Shown here piece by piece: positions 58,178 to 64,000 of a DNA stretch of 64,000 bases. The position numbers and the translations under genes were made by a program. Positions within the stretch are counted from its first letter, which is position 1. Each line of letters opens with the position of its first letter. Origin of the DNA: an uncultured Flavobacteriaceae bacterium (GTDB lineage: Bacteria > Bacteroidota > Bacteroidia > Flavobacteriales > Flavobacteriaceae). The notes below the pieces were generated by a model. The model did not search any database and had not been told where the DNA came from. It saw only the letters and a program-made list of their open reading frames with translations. The stretch covers positions 434,001 through 498,000 of the forward strand of contig CANLXN010000001.1 in the NCBI GenBank assembly GCA_947495135.1, in the 5' to 3' direction.

Positions 58178-59479
58178 ATGGCCAATCTACCAAAAGGAAG
58201 TAAAAAATTACTCAATGCATGGGCATTCTATGATTGGGCAAATTCTGTTTACAGTCTTACTATTGCTTCGGCAATTTTTCCAATTTATTATGCTGCTCTT
58301 TTTAGTATAAAAGGAGTAGAGACAGTTGAAGTATTTGGAGGGTCTATACGTAGTACTCCATTAATAAGTTATACTACTGCCATCGCTTTTTTAGTGGTTG
58401 CTTTTATTTCTCCATTGCTTTCGGGTATCGCAGATTACGTTGGTAACAAGAAGAATTTCATGAAGTTTTTCTGCTATCTAGGGGCCGCGTCCTGTTTCGG
58501 CTTGTATTTTTTTAACCTTGACTATATTTATTTGAGCTTGTTAATGTATTTTCTTGGGCTTATCGGTTTTTGGGGGAGTTTGGTTTTCTACAATTCTTAT
58601 TTACCGGACATTGCGCATAAAGAACAACAAGATAGTATTAGTGCAAAAGGATATTCACTTGGCTATGTTGGAAGTGTCTTGCTACTTATAGTTAATTTGG
58701 CGATGGTTATGGGAGCGCCAGACGATGATTCAAGAATGAATGCTATGCAATATTCCTTTATCATGGTGGGTGTTTGGTGGATTGTTTTTGCGCAATATTC
58801 TTTTAGATTTTTGCCCAACAGGCAGGGGGAAAAACAAAAGATGCACAAGGGAGTTCTCTTCAATGGGTTTAAAGAACTAAAAGGAGTCTATGCATCCCTA
58901 ACGTCAAACATCCGGTTGAAACGATACCTAGTTGCCTTTTTTGTCTATAGTATGGCTGTTCAAACCGTTATGCTGGTTGCTACCTATTTTGGCGAGCAGG
59001 AAATTGAATGGGGAGGTAACGATGAAAAGACGGTGGGCCTTATAAGTAGTATTTTATTAATTCAACTCGTCGCGGTTTTAGGAGCATTTCTTACTTCAAG
59101 ATGCTCAAGGAAGTTTGGCAATATCCCTACACTCATTGGAGTGAATCTAATTTGGGTGGGTATATGTATTGCAGCCTTTTTCGTAATTAGTCCATTACAG
59201 TTTTATATTACAGCTGGAGTTGTGGGCTTAGTGATGGGAGGTATACAATCATTATCACGTTCCACCTATTCCAAGTTTCTCCCGGAGACAAAAGATACGA
59301 CCAGTTATTTTAGTTTTTATGATGTCGCCGAAAAGATAGGTATAGTAATCGGTATGTTGATCTATGGGTTCATTGATCAAGTCACTGGTAGCATGCGAAA
59401 CTCTGTTTTGTTTCTAGTAGTGTTCTTTGTGATTGGAGTTGTTTTGCTATTCAGAGTGCCAAAAAACAAAATGAATTAG
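58178..59479 (+). CDS. MFS transporter, UMF1 type
   Basis: The 433-residue protein has about 12 transmembrane segments and the UMF1/Atg22-like opening LLNAWAFYDWANSVYSLTIA, followed by FPIYYAAL. Loop motifs include ISPLLSGIADYVGNKKNFMK (MFS motif A-like) and VGLVMGGIQSLSRSTYSKFL with LPETKDTTSYFSFYD, both characteristic of the UMF1 group. It is an inner-membrane transporter; the substrate is unknown, with vacuolar amino acid efflux known for the fungal relatives. It starts 13 bases after the M48 terminator's T run and no clear -7 box was seen. Confidence 0.92.
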   Translation: MANLPKGSKKLLNAWAFYDWANSVYSLTIASAIFPIYYAALFSIKGVETVEVFGGSIRSTPLISYTTAIAFLVVAFISPLLSGIADYVGNKKNFMKFFCYLGAASCFGLYFFNLDYIYLSLLMYFLGLIGFWGSLVFYNSYLPDIAHKEQQDSISAKGYSLGYVGSVLLLIVNLAMVMGAPDDDSRMNAMQYSFIMVGVWWIVFAQYSFRFLPNRQGEKQKMHKGVLFNGFKELKGVYASLTSNIRLKRYLVAFFVYSMAVQTVMLVATYFGEQEIEWGGNDEKTVGLISSILLIQLVAVLGAFLTSRCSRKFGNIPTLIGVNLIWVGICIAAFFVISPLQFYITAGVVGLVMGGIQSLSRSTYSKFLPETKDTTSYFSFYDVAEKIGIVIGMLIYGFIDQVTGSMRNSVLFLVVFFVIGVVLLFRVPKNKMN

Positions 59480-59545
59480 GCGATTTTTCCAGGACAATTT
59501 AACGTAAGTCTATAATATTCTATTTTTTTTCTCATAATTTTCTTT

Positions 59546-59566
59546 GTAGCAAGGGTGTTTTGCTAC
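59546..59566 (+). promoter_or_regulatory. Small hairpin in the leader of the DUF6252 gene
   Basis: GTAGCAA (59546-59552) pairs perfectly with TTGCTAC (59560-59566). It lies about 80 bases before the ATG at 59645 and is a weak candidate for a leader element. Confidence 0.3.
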
Positions 59567-59644
59567 TTCACCTACTCAGTAATACTCAGGATTAGACAAT
59601 TTTTCTTTATGTTTGCGTTTATTACAAAAGGAAACTACATATAT

Positions 59645-61066
59645 ATGAAAAAGACTTACTTATTTAATTGGATGCTAGTTGCCCTGCTGTCGCTCACATT
59701 TTTTGCCTGCGACAACGAACCATTGGAAGGAGAATTTATTACAGATGACGAAGGTTCTGAAGGACAAGTACAATTTACAGCATTAGTAGATGGAGTGCCA
59801 TTTGGAGCAACCTCAGCAACTGGTCTCTTAGCAGATGGAACCTTATTTCTATCAGGAGTTAGTGCTACAGGAGACGTAGTATCCATTGTAGTTCAAAGTG
59901 CAGGAGAATGTACTTATAATCTTGGGAATGTTTCTAATCCAGCGCAGTTCTTGTTAAATGGAGATGTAACAAATCCTTATGTTTCTTTTTCCGGTATCGG
60001 TGGTTCTGGAACAATTACGGTGAGCGCTTTTGACGCTACTACAAGTTCTGTTACAGGTACTTTCAGTTTTATAGGAGCTAGAGAGGTGACCGATGGAAAT
60101 GGGGATACCACCACAGAAACTGTTGCTGTTACTCAGGGTGTTTTTTCAAATATAACCTATGAGCTTCAAAGTGGAGCCAACGAAGCCATCGAGTGTGATA
60201 CTGACGAAGGTGGAGGTGGAGATGATCCAACCGAACCAGACGATACATTTTTTGCCAATGTAGACGGATTAGAATTTGTAGACATCACAATAGAAACTGT
60301 AGAATCAACCATTGGAGGAGAACCAATGATCAATATTACTGCTACCAATTCAGTAGGGGCAAAAATTAGAATTGACGTTCCTCAAGGTCTAGGAGTAGGA
60401 ACATATACATTCCCTCCAGTATCCGATCCAATTTCGGATGGGACTCAATTATACGCTTATTTCAATGATGGGCTTGGGGGAGAAAATTTAACATCGGCTC
60501 CAGAATCGGGAACAATTACATTTACCCAGTTTGGTACAGTAACTGGAAAATTGGAAGCGACATTCTCATTTACAGGTGAAGATCCATTAGGAGTGGATCC
60601 ATCTGTTGTAGCGGTTACCGAAGGATCTTTTGCAGTAGACTATGTAGATAATTCAGGTGGTGTTACCGAAACTTTTACAGCGGACGTTGATGGACTAACA
60701 TACACACCAGAAAGTATCGAAGTGACCCAATCACCTGCTGGTGAAAATGACGTTATTACCATTTCTACAGCTAACGCTACAACCAACCAGGGTTTAAATA
60801 TTTCCTTCCCTAAGGATATCGTACCTGGCACCTATACAATGTCTCAAGGGATATCAGACGGAACCGAAGTGGTAGGACTTTACAATCCAGATGTTGGAGT
60901 CGCCGGTGTTTTTGCATCTAGTCCGGGAACGTTAACTGTTATTAGTTACGAAACGGCTAACGGAATAATTGAAGCTACTTTTAGTTTTACCGCAACAGAT
61001 CCTTTAGGTCTTGATGACACTATCTATGAGATTACAAATGGGCAATTCGTTGTAAACATCGATTAA
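59645..61066 (+). CDS. Lipoprotein with three DUF6252-like repeats
   Basis: The 473-residue protein has a lipoprotein signal (MLVALLSLTFFACDN, Cys22) and three copies of a beta-rich domain of about 130 residues. Each opens with a F-x-A-x-V-D-G-x-x-F/Y motif (VQFTALVDGVPFGA, FFANVDGLEFVD, FTADVDGLTYTP) and ends near EATFSFTGEDPLG and a GxFxVxxD-type strand. The final line is the nearest to the single-unit form in the next gene. Exported and surface-associated; function unknown. I chose ATG 59645 since an upstream in-frame start at 59555 breaks the signal. Confidence 0.82.
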   Translation: MKKTYLFNWMLVALLSLTFFACDNEPLEGEFITDDEGSEGQVQFTALVDGVPFGATSATGLLADGTLFLSGVSATGDVVSIVVQSAGECTYNLGNVSNPAQFLLNGDVTNPYVSFSGIGGSGTITVSAFDATTSSVTGTFSFIGAREVTDGNGDTTTETVAVTQGVFSNITYELQSGANEAIECDTDEGGGGDDPTEPDDTFFANVDGLEFVDITIETVESTIGGEPMINITATNSVGAKIRIDVPQGLGVGTYTFPPVSDPISDGTQLYAYFNDGLGGENLTSAPESGTITFTQFGTVTGKLEATFSFTGEDPLGVDPSVVAVTEGSFAVDYVDNSGGVTETFTADVDGLTYTPESIEVTQSPAGENDVITISTANATTNQGLNISFPKDIVPGTYTMSQGISDGTEVVGLYNPDVGVAGVFASSPGTLTVISYETANGIIEATFSFTATDPLGLDDTIYEITNGQFVVNID

Positions 61067-61089
61067 AGACTTATTTCTTATAAAATTTT

Positions 61090-61116
61090 GACGCCGCTAT
61101 TTTAGCGGCGTCTTTT
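61090..61116 (+). terminator. Rho-independent terminator of the three-repeat gene
   Basis: GACGCCGCT (61090-61098) pairs perfectly with AGCGGCGTC (61104-61112) around ATTTT, followed by T. Confidence 0.9.
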
Positions 61117-61152
61117 ATTTATTAGTGCTTAATTCAACCTAAATTATTTATT

Positions 61153-62046
61153 ATGAAAATTCTAAAACCACTTAGTATTCTTTTATTAACTGTTTTATCC
61201 TTGAGTCTAACCTCCTGTGGTGACGACGATGATGGGGCTTCGACTACTGTTGAGGCTTCCTTTCAGCTAGAGGGAGAAAATTTTACGGTTTCAACGAGGT
61301 CCGCTGTATTATTAAATGAAATACTATCAATTCAACTTTTTGATGCTGGACAAGCAGAAGGGGTAATAATAAATATTAAAAATCCAGATGTTGGAACATA
61401 CGATTTGGGGCCGAATGGCATAACAGATAACAATGCTTCATTTGTCCTTAACAACATTGGCGCGTACGTTTCTAAAGTTCCAGGAGGGTCTGGTGAGATT
61501 TCTATCACTAGTTTTAATACAGCCGAAATGACTGTTTCTGGCACTTTCCAATTCGTAGGTCTTAACGGAACTGGAGACACCAGAACTATTACCAATGGTG
61601 AGTTCACTAATCTACCTTATACCGAAGGGGTTGGAGGTAATGGAAATAACGTGCTTACTGCCGATATCGACGGTACTTCACTTAACGCGAATTCAGTAAC
61701 CGCTTTTAGCATTGAATTTCAGGGAATCACCTCGATTTCAGTAAGTGCAATAAACAATAGCACTTTCAGCAATATCGGGTTAACATTACCTGCAGATATT
61801 GAAGTTGGTACATACGATTTCGATTCTTTTCCGCTTCCAGGAGCTATTATTGGTCAATACAACATCGATTTAGGGGGAAGTAACCCAAAATCTTATTCTT
61901 CGCAGGATGGGTCAATTACCATTAGTAGCTACGATGTAAATGCAGGTACGATGGAAGGAACTTTTAATTTTACCGCTGGAGATTTCACTGGGCAAGATCC
62001 TGCTTCTTTCGAAATTACTAACGGTGCATTCGAAATAAGCTTCTAA
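61153..62046 (+). CDS. Lipoprotein with DUF6252-like repeats
   Basis: The 297-residue protein is a paralogue of the previous gene. The lipoprotein signal is LLLTVLSLSLTSCGDDDDGA (Cys22, followed by an acidic run). Two repeats of the same beta domain are present: ASFQLEGENFTVSTR to NGEFTNLPY, and LTADIDGTSLNANSV to NGAFEISF, each with the EMTVSGTFQFVG or TMEGTFNFTAGD strand. Function unknown. It is separated by a terminator from the first, so each has its own transcript, and the pair comes from local duplication. Confidence 0.82.
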   Translation: MKILKPLSILLLTVLSLSLTSCGDDDDGASTTVEASFQLEGENFTVSTRSAVLLNEILSIQLFDAGQAEGVIINIKNPDVGTYDLGPNGITDNNASFVLNNIGAYVSKVPGGSGEISITSFNTAEMTVSGTFQFVGLNGTGDTRTITNGEFTNLPYTEGVGGNGNNVLTADIDGTSLNANSVTAFSIEFQGITSISVSAINNSTFSNIGLTLPADIEVGTYDFDSFPLPGAIIGQYNIDLGGSNPKSYSSQDGSITISSYDVNAGTMEGTFNFTAGDFTGQDPASFEITNGAFEISF

Positions 62047-62067
62047 GGCAGAAAATTACAGCACAAA

Positions 62068-62094
62068 AAAGCCGCTAATTAAGCGGCTTTTTTT
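62068..62094. terminator. Bidirectional terminator between convergent genes
   Basis: AAAGCCGCT (62068-62076) pairs perfectly with AGCGGCTTT (62082-62090), with A run before and T run after, so it can serve both the 61153 and 62143 genes. Confidence 0.9.
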
Positions 62095-62142
62095 GCTATT
62101 TAGTAATGCTACATTCGAGTGTTTTACATCTAAAGTTAGCCT

Positions 62143-62874
62143 CTAGTAGGAACTAATATCCCCTGAGCCGGAAACTTTGGTGTCTTTATTCTCAGGATTC
62201 CCTTTGTAGTCGATATCTCCCGAACCGTTTACCCGTGCCTTAATAGATTTGGTTGCAACGACCTTTGCATCACCAGAACCAGAAACTTTTGCATCTGTAA
62301 CCTGAGCGTCAAGTCCAAAGCCTTTAAAATCTCCAGACCCTGTAACCGATACTTCTAAATTGGTTGTAGAGCCAGTAAGTTCGATATCTCCAGATCCGGT
62401 AACCGTAATATCAACAGACGAAGCTTCAACGTCTAGGACAATATCTCCAGATCCAGTCACCTTTACGTCAAGATTCTCGGCATTCACGGTGTCTTTTGTA
62501 TCAATGTCACCAGAACCAACTAGTCCAATCATAGAGACATCATTAAAAGGTACAGTTACATGAATTCCTTTTTTCGTTTTTAAGTAATAGTTCTTCTTTG
62601 TTTTAATGACTAAGGTGTTTCCATCAACTTCAATTTCCACGTATTCTTGTAGATTGTCATCCGTTTTCACCGTTATATTCCCCTCCGTTCCTCTTTCAAG
62701 GTGGATATCCATCGATCCAACACCTTTAATGGCATCGTAGTCGTTTGTTTTTATGGTTTTGGTAGTTATATTACCATTTCCTACTACTTTTTTGTTTCCC
62801 CATTGAGCGTTGCTTTCGGCTAGGCCAAAAACACTAAGGGTAATTGCTAAGGTTAGTTTAACTAAAGTGTTCAT
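62143..62874 (-). CDS. Secreted DUF2807 protein with GSGD repeats
   Basis: The 243-residue protein has a signal peptide (MNTLVKLTLAITLSVFGLAESNAQ) and a DUF2807 (head-GIN type) auto-transporter-like beta-helix domain. Repeats of GSGDI/GSGDF/GSGDA occur at roughly 18-22 residue steps (SGDIDTKD, SGDIVLDV, SGDIELTG, SGDFKGFG, SGDAKVVA, SGDIDYKG, SGDISSY). The start TIKTNDYDAIKGVGSMDIHL matches the family. Such proteins are thought to be surface adhesive. It is second in an operon after the DYG-repeat gene (12-base gap). Confidence 0.88.
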   Translation of the reverse strand: MNTLVKLTLAITLSVFGLAESNAQWGNKKVVGNGNITTKTIKTNDYDAIKGVGSMDIHLERGTEGNITVKTDDNLQEYVEIEVDGNTLVIKTKKNYYLKTKKGIHVTVPFNDVSMIGLVGSGDIDTKDTVNAENLDVKVTGSGDIVLDVEASSVDITVTGSGDIELTGSTTNLEVSVTGSGDFKGFGLDAQVTDAKVSGSGDAKVVATKSIKARVNGSGDIDYKGNPENKDTKVSGSGDISSY

Positions 62875-62886
62875 GATTGTTTGTTT

Positions 62887-63972
62887 TTAATTTTTGTATA
62901 AATTTACGCCTCCATAATTGGAGTTAATGTTAATGGTATTCTTGGAATCTCTAGAGCCGTGGTATCCACTGTACGTTTTGCTGGAATAGTCCTTAGACTC
63001 ATTGGTAATTTCTAAGTCTTCCTTTCCGCTTAGACCTGCATATGAAAGATCGACAATAAAATTGAAATTATAACCGCTATCGTAGCCTAATTTTATCCCT
63101 GCATAGTCTGAGCGAATCGTAATATCTCCACCAGTATTGGTTATTCGATCCACCGAAATAGAACCGTAGTCTGTATTTACATTGAGTTCTCCTGTTAAAG
63201 TAGCTACTCTTAGAGGAATGTAATCACCACGTCCAAATACTTTTTTGACCGTGCCAACTATGAGCTTTCCATAGTCATTATTGTAGCTCAGATCGTTTAC
63301 TTCAAGAACTTCAGAGCGTGTATAATCTGCATTTAATTCAAGTTTTTCTGTTTTTTCAAGAATAAAGCTCGAGTAGTCTGCATTAATTTTACCACTGCGC
63401 ATGTAGGCAATGGACGAATTCTTTGAATAATCGAAATTCAGATAATTATTTTCGGCGTTTAAGGAACCAAGGTTTACTTGGCCGTAATCACAATTAATCT
63501 TTGCGTTACCGTTTATTTCGTTGATACTTATAGTTCCGTAATCGTTGGTTAAATCTACAGTATTGTTGATGGGAAGCTTGATGGTATAATTAATTTCCAT
63601 CTTCACATTGTTATTCTTTTTTCCCCACCAGCTCCAAGAACCATTTCCATCGTTGAATACGGTTTTTGCTGTTACTAAAGTTGCATTCCCTGAGAATTCC
63701 ACTTTAATTTGGTCCAGCTTTTTCTGAACACTCTCTTCATTATTTCCATTGGTAGTTATGACCACCTCGATTACTGTTCTGTTTTCGTTCCAGGTGACAA
63801 CGTCAATGTTGCCATAACTATTATTCACCTTAAGACCTGCCGTAGAATTTACGGTAAATTCTTTATTGATTGTTTTCGTTTTGGTATACTTCCCTCTAAA
63901 CTTTGGATTGCCTGCAAAAACAATAGCTGGCAGAAGCAAAAGTAAAAGTAACGTATTATAAGATTGTTTCAT
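62887..63972 (-). CDS. Secreted DYG-repeat protein, DUF4097-like
   Basis: The 361-residue protein has a signal peptide (MKQSYNTLLLLLLLPAIVFA) and a beta-helix body like DUF4097 (GLKVNNSYGNIDVVTWN). A D-Y-G or D-Y-S/T/A motif recurs at about 20-residue steps: NDYGTIS, CDYGQVN, DYSKNSS, DYSSFIL, DYTRSEV, NDYGKLI, TDYGSIS, SDYAGIK, NYGGVNL. Each is one strand turn of a helix. The upstream partner beyond the window edge may be an anti-sigma factor gene, as I recall from other Bacteroidota. It heads the two-gene unit with the GSGD protein. Function unknown. Confidence 0.82.
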   Translation of the reverse strand: MKQSYNTLLLLLLLPAIVFAGNPKFRGKYTKTKTINKEFTVNSTAGLKVNNSYGNIDVVTWNENRTVIEVVITTNGNNEESVQKKLDQIKVEFSGNATLVTAKTVFNDGNGSWSWWGKKNNNVKMEINYTIKLPINNTVDLTNDYGTISINEINGNAKINCDYGQVNLGSLNAENNYLNFDYSKNSSIAYMRSGKINADYSSFILEKTEKLELNADYTRSEVLEVNDLSYNNDYGKLIVGTVKKVFGRGDYIPLRVATLTGELNVNTDYGSISVDRITNTGGDITIRSDYAGIKLGYDSGYNFNFIVDLSYAGLSGKEDLEITNESKDYSSKTYSGYHGSRDSKNTININSNYGGVNLYKN

Positions 63973-64000
63973 TTTTGTTTGCTTTAAGTGTTTTAATATC

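Noticed and set aside
62143-62874. GSGD-coding repeats as a CRISPR or DNA repeat array
   Set aside because: The repeats are protein-level and vary in spacing and sequence; no constant DNA repeat with spacers exists.
1-64000. tRNA, rRNA, insertion sequence, prophage or CRISPR
   Set aside because: I looked for tRNA cloverleaf motifs, transposase motifs, terminal repeats and regular spacers and found none that I could support by eye.

Overview
The window reads as chromosome of a marine-type member of the Flavobacteriaceae (Bacteroidota). Supporting signs are the many Bacteroidota -7 promoter boxes (TAnnTTTG), the fused lpxC-fabZ gene, a PorX regulator plus a secreted peptidase with a type IX secretion (T9SS) C-terminal sorting domain, many short lipoproteins with a Cys lipobox, TPR-AraC regulators, and the fahA/glyA and parE/parC arrangements. 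No tRNA, rRNA, insertion sequence, prophage or CRISPR array was recognised. Most of the window is ordinary core genome with lineage-specific secreted proteins between.

Layout. 0-7 kb: the 5' end of fahA diverging from glyA, two GNAT acetyltransferases around a cold-shock gene, a broken small reading frame, a lipoprotein, an M64 peptidase carrying a T9SS sorting domain, a DUF2071 protein and a beta-helix lipoprotein. 7-14 kb: an anti-sigma-like Cys/carboxypeptidase-repeat membrane protein, a glutaminyl cyclase, the SRP RNA gene with a decayed partial copy behind it, a TPR protein, a Lys/Thr-rich secreted protein and ychF. 14-19 kb: topoisomerase IV (parE-parC) and mscL. 19-24 kb: an XRE regulator followed by a lipoprotein and a PLP decarboxylase on one strand, facing an M14 carboxypeptidase and an Lrp/AsnC regulator on the other; the shared intergenic region holds several TGTTTACA boxes lying on both promoters. 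24-33 kb: aroB diverging from proline dehydrogenase, a GNAT, an unusual VWA/TonB-plug/TPR fusion, a serine hydrolase and an S15 peptidase. 33-39 kb: alanine dehydrogenase, then two unknown secreted proteins divergent from a TPR-AraC sensor-regulator across a 343-base region with two strong inverted repeats.

39-54 kb: tsaE, porX, an HD phosphohydrolase, then the lipid A block lpxD - lpxC/fabZ - lpxA - efp - second lpxD - SnoaL-like - sucD - fabG, followed by a VWA membrane protein, a prohibitin-family protein and aroQ. 54-64 kb: lpdA on the minus strand, two msrB genes one base apart, lipoproteins, an M48 peptidase, a UMF1-type transporter, two DUF6252-like repeat lipoproteins, and a two-gene operon of repetitive surface proteins (GSGD repeats and DYG repeats).

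Functional threads: envelope biogenesis (lpx genes, fabZ/fabG, PorX and a T9SS client), peptide and amino acid use (M14, M64, M48 and S15 peptidases, glutaminyl cyclase, proline and alanine dehydrogenases, PLP decarboxylase, Lrp) and periplasmic stress repair (secreted and cytosolic MsrB). I see no clear, self-contained undescribed defence or biosynthetic system. The best leads for new biology are the XRE/M14 operator region, the VWA-plug-TPR fusion, the AraC/secreted-pair locus and several structured intergenic RNAs or operators.
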